This document shows positions 30,911-38,599 of a DNA stretch of 38,599 bases, piece by piece. How positions within the stretch are numbered: the stretch's first letter is position 1; every line of letters starts with the position of its first letter. Below the pieces are notes generated by a model. The model was not told the origin of the DNA, did no database searches, and saw only the letters and a program-made list of their open reading frames with translations. Position numbers and translations under genes: made by a program. Source of the stretch: an uncultured bacterium (GTDB lineage Bacteria; Acidobacteriota; Thermoanaerobaculia; Multivoradales; J023); contig CALFAM010000171.1 of the NCBI GenBank assembly GCA_937948815.1, positions 1-38,599 of the forward strand, written 5' to 3'.

Positions 30911-32854
30911 GTGACGGCTTGGCCTAGCTGGACGTCCAAAGTTCCGTGGCGTGCGCGCCCAGCGCTCATCGTCACCATCGATGTGCTGATCATTTCGATC
31001 AGCCTCTGGGTAGCGCTCTTGCTGCGCTTCGAATTTTCCCTGCCAGAAGAAACGCGCCGCGCGCTGCCGATCAATCTCGCCTTGCTGGTCGGCAGCCGTA
31101 TCTTGGTCGGCGTGCAAATGCGGCTGCACCGTTGGTCGTTCCGTTTCTCCGGTCTGGCTGACGGCGCCCGGATCGCGATGGCCGGCCTCTTCGGCACCGG
31201 CTTGTTCGCGCTCTGCGTCTACCTGCTGCACATCGACACCGCGCTCGGCTACGAGCGCTTGCCACGCTCCGTGGTCGTGATGGAGTTGTTGCTGACCACG
31301 ACCGCCATGGCGTCCATGCGTTTCTCGCCCCGGCTGGCCCTGATGGTGCACGGAGACTTTCGCCGCTCGCGCAGCAAGGGTACGGTGCGAACGCTGATCG
31401 TCGGTGCGGGCTCGGCAGGCGAGATGCTGCTGCGCGACTTGCAGCGCACCGAGCATGACATGCAGGTCGTGGGCTTCGCCGACGACGACCCGGCCAAGCG
31501 TGGCTACGTGGTTGGAGGTCGTCGGGTGCTCGGCTCGATCGCCCGCCTGCCCGAGCTGGTCGAACGACACCAAGTGCGCAATGTGCTGATCGCCATTCCA
31601 CGCCTATCGGCGTCGCGGGTTCGCGAGATCCTCTCGTATTGCTCGACCCACAAGCTCCAATTCAAGATCCTGCCCTTTTCATACCACTACCTCGATTCAC
31701 GGCCGGCTTCCGCTGTGCTTCAAGACGTTCAGGCCGAGGATCTGCTCGAACGCGACGAGGTCGACTTCGATCAAACGGGACCGATCACCGGGATCGCCGA
31801 TCGGGTGCCACTGGTCACCGGTGCGGCGGGATCGATCGGCAGTGAAGTCTGTGCCCAGCTCCTGGCGCGCGGGGTCCGCCGGTTGGTGATGCTCGACATC
31901 GACGAGAGCGGCCTCTTCGTGCTGCGTCATCGCTTCATGCGCCACTATCCGGACGCGATGATCGTGGCCGAGGTCGCCGACATTCGCGACAGCGCCCGGA
32001 TTGGGATGCTGTTCGCGCGTCACCTGCCGCATGACGTCTTCCACGCGGCGGCGCGCAAGCACGTGCCGTTGATGGAGGCCGCGCCCTGCGAGGCAGTCAA
32101 AGTCAACGTGGATGGTTTGCAGGTTGTCGTCCAGGCCGCTGAGCGCTCCGGCGCCGAGCGCCTGGTCTTCATGTCGACCGACAAGGCGGTCCGGCCGACC
32201 AGCGTCATGGGTGCCACCAAGCGACTCGGCGAACGTTATCTGTCCCGGATCGCAGGGCGCTACAAGACACGGATCTCGGTCGTGCGATTCGGCAACGTGC
32301 TGGGGTCCGCGGGCTCGGTAGTGCCCCTCTTCCGGAGTCAGATCGAAGCCGGGGGGCCGGTGACGGTCACACACCCGGACATCTGCCGGTTCTTCATGAC
32401 CATCTCGGAAGCTGTCGGGTTGGTGTTGCGGGCTGCCTATGGTGACTATGGTCGGCTGTGTGTGCTCGACATGGGAGAGCCGATCCGTATTCTCGACCTT
32501 GCCCGCCACATGATCACGATCGCGGGACGGGTACCCGACCTCGACGTGCCGATTACGTTTACGGGTTTGCGGCCGGGGGAGAAGCTCTACGAGGAGTTGC
32601 TGTGTGATCAGGAACGCGAGGTTCGCCGCATCGATCGAAAGATCCGCGTCGTCGAGGGACCCGACGTCGCGGATGACCTCGAGGCAGGCGTCGAGACCTT
32701 GCTGGCGGCAGCGGCAGCCGAGGACGAAGCCGCCGTGCTCGACGGCTTGCGTCGCCTGGTGCCGACGTATCGGGCCGAGTTGGTTGCTGTGAGCACGCCC
32801 GGCCAGCCGCCGATGGCCGACGACGAACCGACGGCCGCCTTGCCCATCATGTAG
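30911..32854 (+). CDS. FlaA1/CapD-type UDP-GlcNAc 4,6-dehydratase, membrane anchored
   Basis: 647 residues, the long WbpM/CapD class. About four N-terminal membrane helices (residues 15-120; IDVLIISISLWVALLLRF) precede a first Rossmann domain (TLIVGAGSAGEMLLRDL, near 160) and a second catalytic SDR domain (VTGAAGSIGSEVC, near 300). The active site reads STDKAVRPTSVMGATKRLGE (422-441): the usual Y-x-x-x-K is M433-x-x-x-K437, a known trait of this long class. It dehydrates UDP-GlcNAc to a 4-keto-6-deoxy sugar for QuiNAc- or FucNAc-type residues. The GTG start has GGAG six bases upstream. It closes the polysaccharide cluster. No glycosyltransferases or Wzx flippase lie in the window. Confidence 0.93.
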   Translation: MTAWPSWTSKVPWRARPALIVTIDVLIISISLWVALLLRFEFSLPEETRRALPINLALLVGSRILVGVQMRLHRWSFRFSGLADGARIAMAGLFGTGLFALCVYLLHIDTALGYERLPRSVVVMELLLTTTAMASMRFSPRLALMVHGDFRRSRSKGTVRTLIVGAGSAGEMLLRDLQRTEHDMQVVGFADDDPAKRGYVVGGRRVLGSIARLPELVERHQVRNVLIAIPRLSASRVREILSYCSTHKLQFKILPFSYHYLDSRPASAVLQDVQAEDLLERDEVDFDQTGPITGIADRVPLVTGAAGSIGSEVCAQLLARGVRRLVMLDIDESGLFVLRHRFMRHYPDAMIVAEVADIRDSARIGMLFARHLPHDVFHAAARKHVPLMEAAPCEAVKVNVDGLQVVVQAAERSGAERLVFMSTDKAVRPTSVMGATKRLGERYLSRIAGRYKTRISVVRFGNVLGSAGSVVPLFRSQIEAGGPVTVTHPDICRFFMTISEAVGLVLRAAYGDYGRLCVLDMGEPIRILDLARHMITIAGRVPDLDVPITFTGLRPGEKLYEELLCDQEREVRRIDRKIRVVEGPDVADDLEAGVETLLAAAAAEDEAAVLDGLRRLVPTYRAELVAVSTPGQPPMADDEPTAALPIM

Positions 32855-32949
32855 CGTACTGCTGGCGCGCCATGACGGAGCCCGCAGGTCGGGCGCTCGG
32901 GCCGAGGTAGCTTCGGTTCGAAACGGTGCCAGTGAGGTGTCCGAGCTGT

Positions 32950-33114
32950 GTGTCGCAATCCTGCGGCACGCGGGTCCTGCTCGCCGTCGTTATTCTGTTG
33001 TTTGTTGTCGTGGAGGCCGTTGACGTCGTCGACGCACAACGGCTCTGGGGAGGAGTGACAGCATCGCCCACGCGAAGTGGGCTGACTGTGCGTTTCCAGT
33101 TCGTGGGGGACTGA
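32950..33114 (+). CDS. Possible small membrane or exported protein before the histidine kinase
   Basis: 54 codons from a GTG at 32950 with GAGGTG about 10 bases upstream; the frame is also open from a GTG at 32926. Translation begins [22 protein letters not shown], one strong hydrophobic helix or uncleaved signal, then about 30 polar residues ([20 protein letters not shown]). Its TGA overlaps the ATG of the histidine kinase (TGATG), the coupling seen in other gene pairs here. No family is recognised. It could be a short sensor partner or a chance frame in the 259-bp gap. Confidence 0.35.
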   Translation: MSQSCGTRVLLAVVILLFVVVEAVDVVDAQRLWGGVTASPTRSGLTVRFQFVGD

Positions 33115-35666
33115 TGGAAGACATCAACCGACGGATCGGCGCCTGCATGCCTGGGGCCGGCCAGCTTCTCGCTCGGGTGCGGCACGTCGTCTGCTGCTCG
33201 ATCGGAGCTTGGGTGCTCGGAGTGGTCACGGCGCAACCCGTTGCCGCCGAGGCAACGGTGGTGCTGGATCTCGGCACGCCGACCTCGCTCGCCGGCGAGT
33301 GGCGTTTTCAGCCTGGCGACAATCCCGCCTGGGCGGATCCTGACTTCGATGATCGAGATTGGGAGCTCTTACCGGTACCGGGATCGTGGGTTCGTGAAGG
33401 GTACCCGGATGTCGAGACCGCCTGGTACCGGCATAGGATCGTGTTGCCAACGGGGGTTCGCGAAGCCGACGACGTGTTGGGGCTGCGATTCGGCGAGGTC
33501 TTTGCCGCCTACGAGCTCTTTGTCGGTGGTGAGCGAATCGGTGGTGTCGGGGCGCTGCCGCCCGATCCGGCGCTCGCCTACGATCAGCACCGGACGTACC
33601 AGGTCCCTCGCGACGCCGTCGGTGCTGACGGCCAGCTTGCCATCGCACTGCGTGTCTGGCGCGCGCCACCCCGCGCTTCGGGATTGGGCGGGATCACCCG
33701 CGGCCCCGTCGAGATTGGGCGCCTGACGGATGTCGTTCGCCAGGCCGAGCGCGCAGACCTGCCGCGGGTGATTCTGGCTTCGCTCTTCGCGCTCATCGGG
33801 CTCTATCACCTTTGGCTCTATGCCTTGCGACGGGAGGCGAGCGCGTATCTTTGGTTCGCGCTGTTCGCCCTCGGCAACGCTGTTTTCACGTTCGTCCGTT
33901 CCCAATGGCGGTTCGAGGTCTTCGGCGACCACTTCGTGGCGATCAAAGAGGCCGAGTACTTCATCCGCTACTTGCTTCCAGCACTGGCCATTCAGTTCAT
34001 CTGGCCGTTCTTCGGACGACCGATCGGCCGTTGGCTGCGTGCCTACCAGCTCTCGCACGTGACCCTGGCCGTGGCGGTCCTGGCGACGCCAGGATTGACC
34101 CTCAACCTGCTGACGGTGCGTGCGTCCGAGCTCTGGGTGCTGCCGCTGCTGGTCGCCGTCGTCTGGTTGATCGCCAAGGAGGCCTGGTCCGGGCATCCGG
34201 ATGCGCGGACCATCGGGTTGGGTTTGGTGGTGCTCTCGGTAACCTATGTGACGGACATCGCGATCGGTCGCGGTTTGCTCGATCTTCCGTACCTCAGCAA
34301 GTTCGGCTTCGCGGCCTTGTTGCTGGCAATGGCTGCATCTCTCGGCAACCGCTTTCGACGGGTTCATGACCGCCTCGACACCTTGCGTCTGAGCCTGGAA
34401 GAACAGGTCGAGCAGCGAACCCGGGATCTGCGAGCAGCCACGGCCGAGGCGGAGGCGACGAGCCAGGCCAAGAGCGAGTTCATAGCTCATATGAGCCACG
34501 AGCTCCGGACGCCGATGACCGGGATCGTCGGCATGACCGGGCTCTTGTCTCTGACTGAGCTCGATGCTGATCAGAGCGACTACGTTGCGACCATCCAGGC
34601 GTCCAACGAATCCCTGCAGCGGCTGATCGACGACGTCCTCGACTTCTCACGCATCGAGTCCGGGAACCTCGAGCTGGTCAGCTACGACTTCGATCCTGTG
34701 ACCCTGGTCGACGAAGTGGCCGCGGTCTTTCAGCCCGCCGCGACCCAGGCTGGAATCGAGCTGACAGCCGAGGTCACGGAAGGTATGCCGCCACGGCTGC
34801 AAGGCGACGTCTTGCGAATTCGGCAGGTGCTGAGCAACCTGGTCGGCAACGCGGTGCGCTTCACCGAGCACGGACGAGTCGAGATCGTGGCGAAGTCCAT
34901 CGGAGCGGTTGAGGATCTTCGCCTTCACGTCGAGGTGAACGATACGGGGATCGGCATCCCATCGGAGAAGCTCGACTCGATCTTCGAGCCCTTCACGCAG
35001 GCAGACAACTCGATGACGCGGGCCTATGGCGGCGTCGGCCTCGGGCTGTCGATTGCCAAGCGGTTGGTCACCTTGATGGGCGGCGAGATCGGTGTCGAGT
35101 CGACCCGGGATGCCGGTTCGCTCTTCTGGTTCGAGATCCCCGTCGGGGCTGCTCGAGCCTCGTCGATTCTGATGCCGCCTACGCGTCCGGTGATGGCGGC
35201 CTCGGTCGAGAAGTACCGGGTGCTGGTCGCCGAGGACGACGCGGTCAACCGAACGGTCTTGCAGCGCATGCTCGAACAACTCGGGCTCGAAGTCGTGACG
35301 GCAGAGGACGGTCGGGAAGCACTGGTCAAACTCGAGGAGATGCCCTTTCACCTGGTGCTGATGGATTGTCAGATGCCGCGCCTCGATGGCTTGAGCGCCA
35401 CCCGCAAGGTCCGCGAGCGCGAGGCGGAGGGGCGCCATCTCACGATCATCGGTGTTACGGCGTTCGCCCGCGCCGTAGACCGCGAGCACTGCCTGGCCGC
35501 GGGAATGGATGATCATCTTGCCAAGCCCTACCAGCTCGAAGATCTCATCCTGGTGCTCGACCGATGGCTTCCCGAAGCCGTCCGCAGTGGTTTCGGCGGT
35601 CGGTCCCGAGCCGCCGGCCCCGACTCCGACGTCCTCGGCCCCGAGCTCGGTGACCGACTCGGGTAG
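33114..35666 (+). CDS. Hybrid histidine kinase with 7TM-DISM-like sensor
   Basis: 850 residues. A signal-like segment (about 20-45) precedes an extracytoplasmic domain (about 46-205) that resembles the DISMED2/glycoside-hydrolase-2 sugar-binding jelly roll ([27 protein letters not shown]). Seven membrane helices follow (about 215-400), then a coiled coil ([20 protein letters not shown]). The HisKA domain has H462 in [10 protein letters not shown]. The ATPase domain has [17 protein letters not shown] and [15 protein letters not shown]. The C-terminal receiver has D751 in [13 protein letters not shown] with a K in HLAKPYQ. There is no HPt domain or output regulator nearby, so the phosphorelay partner is elsewhere. 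A carbohydrate ligand is plausible given the neighbouring polysaccharide cluster but is only inferred. It converges with the Ser/Thr kinase gene 20 bp away. Confidence 0.93.
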   Translation: MEDINRRIGACMPGAGQLLARVRHVVCCSIGAWVLGVVTAQPVAAEATVVLDLGTPTSLAGEWRFQPGDNPAWADPDFDDRDWELLPVPGSWVREGYPDVETAWYRHRIVLPTGVREADDVLGLRFGEVFAAYELFVGGERIGGVGALPPDPALAYDQHRTYQVPRDAVGADGQLAIALRVWRAPPRASGLGGITRGPVEIGRLTDVVRQAERADLPRVILASLFALIGLYHLWLYALRREASAYLWFALFALGNAVFTFVRSQWRFEVFGDHFVAIKEAEYFIRYLLPALAIQFIWPFFGRPIGRWLRAYQLSHVTLAVAVLATPGLTLNLLTVRASELWVLPLLVAVVWLIAKEAWSGHPDARTIGLGLVVLSVTYVTDIAIGRGLLDLPYLSKFGFAALLLAMAASLGNRFRRVHDRLDTLRLSLEEQVEQRTRDLRAATAEAEATSQAKSEFIAHMSHELRTPMTGIVGMTGLLSLTELDADQSDYVATIQASNESLQRLIDDVLDFSRIESGNLELVSYDFDPVTLVDEVAAVFQPAATQAGIELTAEVTEGMPPRLQGDVLRIRQVLSNLVGNAVRFTEHGRVEIVAKSIGAVEDLRLHVEVNDTGIGIPSEKLDSIFEPFTQADNSMTRAYGGVGLGLSIAKRLVTLMGGEIGVESTRDAGSLFWFEIPVGAARASSILMPPTRPVMAASVEKYRVLVAEDDAVNRTVLQRMLEQLGLEVVTAEDGREALVKLEEMPFHLVLMDCQMPRLDGLSATRKVREREAEGRHLTIIGVTAFARAVDREHCLAAGMDDHLAKPYQLEDLILVLDRWLPEAVRSGFGGRSRAAGPDSDVLGPELGDRLG

Positions 35667-35686
35667 CGAGAACTGCGTGCGATGCG

Positions 35687-38248
35687 TCAGATGCCTGTCG
35701 GGTCTGTCCGGAGCTGGTGGGCTTGGCGGCGGGTGGCGAGGAACCCATGCTCGCCGATCGCTCGGTACATCACTTCGAGGCGGTTGAGCCCTGGCTGGCG
35801 TAGGTCTTCTCGGAGCCCATCCAAGCCGGTGAAGGCACGCTCGAGCTGAGCGGCTGCCTCGTCCCCGGCGCCTCGTTGACGCATGCAAGCGGCCAGCAGC
35901 CCGTGGGTGATGGCCCGTTCTCTGGCCGCAACCTCGTGTACCACGATCGGGTGCTCCAACCTCGCATGCAAGCGTCCCTCGATTTCGCTGCACGCGCGGC
36001 CGCCTGCAATGCGCGCTTCTTCCAGGCGATTGGCGAGATTGAGGGTGAGGGGATGATCGTCCGAAGCGAAGGCGGTAAAGAGCCGTAGGGCTTCGTCGCG
36101 GACTTCTTCGGCTTGCTCGTAGGCGCCTCGTTCGAAGTGGGCCACACCCAAGTTGTTGAGAATGTTCGGGATCGCCGGATGGGATGCGCTGAAGCGCTCG
36201 CGATAGATGGCCAGCGAGGCCGCGAAGAGAGACGCGGCTTGGTCGAGATTACCCTCTCTTCGGTGCATCGACCCCAGGTTGAGATAGATCGATGCCAGGT
36301 CGGGGTGATTCGCGCCGAGCAGGGGCGCTGCAATGTCGATCGCCTGTTGGTAGTGCTCGATGGCTTGTCGGTAGGCTCCCCGCAGGCTGAACATGCGCGC
36401 TCGGTTGATGTGTGCGACGCGCAGGGCATCTGCTTCCTGAGGATGCCGAAGTGCGAGTGCGAGCGCCTCGGTGGCTGGTGCCTCGCCGCGCTGTGCATCA
36501 TTCTGTTGGCAGAACAGCGTCGCCAGATGGTTCATCGGCTCGAGCAAGGCCCGATCGTTGGGGGCACCCCGCTGAAGCAGTGCCTCGATCGCGCCGCGAA
36601 TCAGCGCTTCCGCAGCGTCGTAGTCACCGATGCTGGCCAGCACATTGCCCAAGTCACTCATGCTACGAGCCGTTTCCGGATGACTCTCGCCGAAGCGCTC
36701 TCGGTGGATCGCTAGTACGCGTTCGAAGGGCTCGCGCGCGGCCTCGTGGCGCGACAGGTTGGCGTACATCGTCGCGGTGGTTCGGAGCATCTCGGCCAGG
36801 AGAACCGGGTCGTCGGCCAGGCGCTGTTCGATCAAGGGCTGGTTGCGATCGAGCGCTTCGATGACCGTCAGCTCATGGTCGCCCCCAAGGCGGGGATCGG
36901 CGATGCGGAACATGTCGAGCATCAGGGAGAGGACGTTGTCCTTGGCGTCGCGCTCCAGCTTGGCCTCGTCGCGCTGGTGGGCGAGCGCAAGGCCGAATCC
37001 GAGAAGCATGGCGCAGGCAGCGGTGGCTGCCACGGCAGCCAGTCGATGGCGCTTGAGGAATCGGCGAGCGACGTAGCCGAACGTGCCACGGCGGGCCTGG
37101 ACGGGCAGGCCGTGAAGGTGACGCTCGAGGTCTGCCGCGAGTGCTTCCGGTGATTCGAACCGTTGCTCGGGCTCACGCCGCAGCGCCTTGAGGACGATGG
37201 CATCGAGATCACCCCCGAGGCGTTTTCGGAGTGCGGGAAGGGGCAGCGGTGCGGCCGCTTCGTCGGCGGTCTGGTCGTCGCGCTCGTGATCCGAGACCAT
37301 GCCCGAAGCGTGTTCCCACACCAGGCTCGGCCGGATCGGTACGGTATCGGCAAGGGCTTGAGGCGGTACCGCGCGGCCGCCCGCTCGCCAGGGCAATCGA
37401 CCGGTGAGCAGGCGATAGAGCAGAAGCCCGAGGCCATAGACATCACTGGCGGTGGTGATGCCTTCACCACGCAGCTGCTCGGGGCTGGCAAACGCTGGCG
37501 TCATGGGCCGGATCCCGGTGTGGGTCGGTGCGAGGGTGTGCGGAAAGGTCTCGGGATGGAGAATCTTGGCAATGCCGAAGTCGAGCAGTTTGGGGATGCC
37601 CTCCTCCGTGACCAGGACGTTGCTCGGCTTGAGGTCGCGGTGGACGATGAGATGACGGTGCGCGTGGCCGACCGCCGCGCAGACCTGGCCGAAGAGCGCG
37701 ATGCGTTGCTCGATCGAGCCCGCGTGCTCGGCGCAGAAGCGGTCGATCGGAATACCATCGATGCGTTCCATGATGACGAATGGATGGCCGTCGGGCGTCG
37801 AGCCGGCATCGAGCATGCGGGCAATGTTGGGGTGATCGAGGGCGGCGAGAATCTGGCGCTCATTGCGAAACCGCCGCTGCAGCTCCGGGCTCACCAGGTC
37901 GGGGCGGATGACCTTGATCGCGACGTCACGGTGTAGATCGGGATCAGCCCGAATACCGCGAAAGACGGTTCCCATTCCGCCTTCACCCATGACCTCCACG
38001 AGTCGATACGGGCCGATCCAATCACCGACGGCGAGGGCCTGAGCGTGGCCGACGGAGCGAACGCTGGCGATCGGTTGATCCAAGAAGCCTTCCAGCTTCG
38101 GGGTATCCAGGAGCAGGCTGACGTCGCGCAGGAGGGCTTCGTCGCCATTGCAGGCCTGGGCAAGGAAGGAAGCTCGCTGGTCTTTTGGCCGATCACGTGC
38201 TTCTGCGACGATTCGGTCGACGTGCTGCCAGCGTTCCTCGGTGCTCAT
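35687..38248 (-). CDS. Membrane Ser/Thr protein kinase with C-terminal TPR repeats
   Basis: 853 residues. The Hanks-type kinase domain (about 78-365) shows GEGGMGTVF, the VAIKVI lysine K112, VHRDLKPSN with catalytic D205, LLDFGIAK and ASPEQLRGE, so it should be active. A short N-terminal helical region (ERWQHVDRIVAEARDRP) is typical of this large bacterial group. One membrane helix (about 398-420, LAAVAATAACAMLLGFGLALA) links it to an outward-facing TPR part (about 500-760; HYQQAIDIAAPLLGANHPDLASIYLNLGSM, NNLGVAHFERGAYEQAEEVRDEALRL). It phosphorylates Ser/Thr of unknown partners in the cytosol and may sense envelope protein partners outside. The start has AGGTGA seven bases upstream. It is divergent from the PuuD-like gene by 95 bp. 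Confidence 0.94.
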   Translation of the reverse strand: MSTEERWQHVDRIVAEARDRPKDQRASFLAQACNGDEALLRDVSLLLDTPKLEGFLDQPIASVRSVGHAQALAVGDWIGPYRLVEVMGEGGMGTVFRGIRADPDLHRDVAIKVIRPDLVSPELQRRFRNERQILAALDHPNIARMLDAGSTPDGHPFVIMERIDGIPIDRFCAEHAGSIEQRIALFGQVCAAVGHAHRHLIVHRDLKPSNVLVTEEGIPKLLDFGIAKILHPETFPHTLAPTHTGIRPMTPAFASPEQLRGEGITTASDVYGLGLLLYRLLTGRLPWRAGGRAVPPQALADTVPIRPSLVWEHASGMVSDHERDDQTADEAAAPLPLPALRKRLGGDLDAIVLKALRREPEQRFESPEALAADLERHLHGLPVQARRGTFGYVARRFLKRHRLAAVAATAACAMLLGFGLALAHQRDEAKLERDAKDNVLSLMLDMFRIADPRLGGDHELTVIEALDRNQPLIEQRLADDPVLLAEMLRTTATMYANLSRHEAAREPFERVLAIHRERFGESHPETARSMSDLGNVLASIGDYDAAEALIRGAIEALLQRGAPNDRALLEPMNHLATLFCQQNDAQRGEAPATEALALALRHPQEADALRVAHINRARMFSLRGAYRQAIEHYQQAIDIAAPLLGANHPDLASIYLNLGSMHRREGNLDQAASLFAASLAIYRERFSASHPAIPNILNNLGVAHFERGAYEQAEEVRDEALRLFTAFASDDHPLTLNLANRLEEARIAGGRACSEIEGRLHARLEHPIVVHEVAARERAITHGLLAACMRQRGAGDEAAAQLERAFTGLDGLREDLRQPGLNRLEVMYRAIGEHGFLATRRQAHQLRTDPTGI

Positions 38249-38308
38249 CTTCGTCTCACCTCGCCGAACGCTGGTGCGGTCATCGGCGCGGGTACCGTGG
38301 CGAGCAGG

Positions 38309-38314
38309 TATACT
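38309..38314 (+). promoter_or_regulatory. Possible -10 box for the PuuD-like gene
   Basis: TATACT matches five of six -10 positions, 30 bp upstream of the ATG at 38344. No good -35 box is seen 17 bp before it, so the promoter may be activator-dependent or false. Confidence 0.3.
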
Positions 38315-38343
38315 CTCGTCCCCTTCAAAGGTGCCCCGAATCC

Positions 38344-38599
38344 ATGGACTACGTCGTCAGTGAATGGCTGAATTTGGTGCTGCGCTGGCTGCACGTGGTG
38401 GCCGCGGTCTTCTGGATTGGCCAAACGGCGCTCTTCGCCTGGCTCGATCACCGAATGGCGGTTGCCGAAAAGACTGGGGCGGCGAGAGTGTACATGGTCC
38501 ACAGTGGGGGCTTCTATCGGGTCGACAAGGAGCCGGTCAAGGCGCCCTTGCCACCGACCATCCACTGGTTCAAGTGGGAGGCGGCACTGAACTGGATCA
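38344..38599 (+). CDS. Urate hydroxylase PuuD-like membrane protein, 5' part only
   Basis: 85 codons visible; the gene runs off the right edge. It starts MDYVVSEWLNLVLRWLHVVA, then AVFWIGQTALFAWLD, a first membrane helix. YMVHSGGFYRVDKEP and LPPTIHWFKWEAALNWI follow. These match the N-terminal part of the membrane-bound PuuD urate hydroxylases (WLHVIAGI.WIG, HGGGFY.V.K, LHWFKWEAY). The family oxidises urate to 5-hydroxyisourate through a C-terminal cytochrome c domain, which would lie outside the window. Absent that part, a heme-less DUF989-only relative cannot be excluded. AAAGGTG about 10 bases upstream may be the Shine-Dalgarno. It diverges from the kinase gene. Confidence 0.8.
   Translation, partial: MDYVVSEWLNLVLRWLHVVAAVFWIGQTALFAWLDHRMAVAEKTGAARVYMVHSGGFYRVDKEPVKAPLPPTIHWFKWEAALNWI

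Overview
The window is GC-rich, densely packed bacterial chromosome. It carries about 28 protein genes, and I see no rRNA, tRNA, CRISPR array, insertion sequence or prophage. The gene mix is two-membrane in character: an exosortase, polysaccharide assembly genes, secreted PQQ-type propellers, a Ser/Thr kinase with a TPR tail and a 7TM hybrid histidine kinase. My best guess is an Acidobacteriota-like bacterium (for example Thermoanaerobaculia), with a gammaproteobacterium as the main alternative. This rests on gene content alone and is an inference.

Layout. Positions 1-4031 are on the minus strand: a TPR protein with two cyclic-nucleotide-binding domains, then a small CBM48-like protein, an M29 aminopeptidase and the start of a sugar nucleotidyltransferase. 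Positions 4233-8773 are on the plus strand: a small TPR protein, a sodium-dependent transporter, and a DEAD-box RNA helicase fused to an N-terminal ACT-like domain. Positions 8828-11859 (minus) hold two tandem paralogous secreted beta-propellers. Positions 12013-18533 (plus) hold an SDR oxidoreductase, a methyltransferase-like protein, clpS-clpA, an FGE-fold protein without the usual cysteines, and a third propeller. Positions 18557-19773 (minus) hold exosortase H and its partner membrane protein, translationally coupled.

Positions 20210-23099 hold an overlapping pyrR-pyrB-pyrC operon, followed by an inositol-monophosphatase-family gene. Positions 24264-32854 form an envelope cluster: M23 peptidase, bactofilin-like beta-helix protein, O-antigen ligase/polymerase-like protein, membrane-anchored TPR protein, UDP-GlcNAc-type dehydrogenase, NAD-dependent epimerase and a FlaA1/CapD-type dehydratase. 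The last three can supply modified amino sugars for a surface polysaccharide, and exosortase H could attach proteins to the same surface layer. Positions 32950-38248 hold a possible small membrane protein, a hybrid histidine kinase and, convergently, a membrane Ser/Thr kinase. The right edge starts a urate hydroxylase (PuuD-like) gene.

The observations most worth checking are the ACT-DEAD helicase fusion, the M23/bactofilin-like/polymerase cluster, the exosortase pair with no local substrate, the cysteine-less FGE homologue, and several hairpins or repeats placed at start sites. Family names come from reading motifs by eye; no database search was possible.
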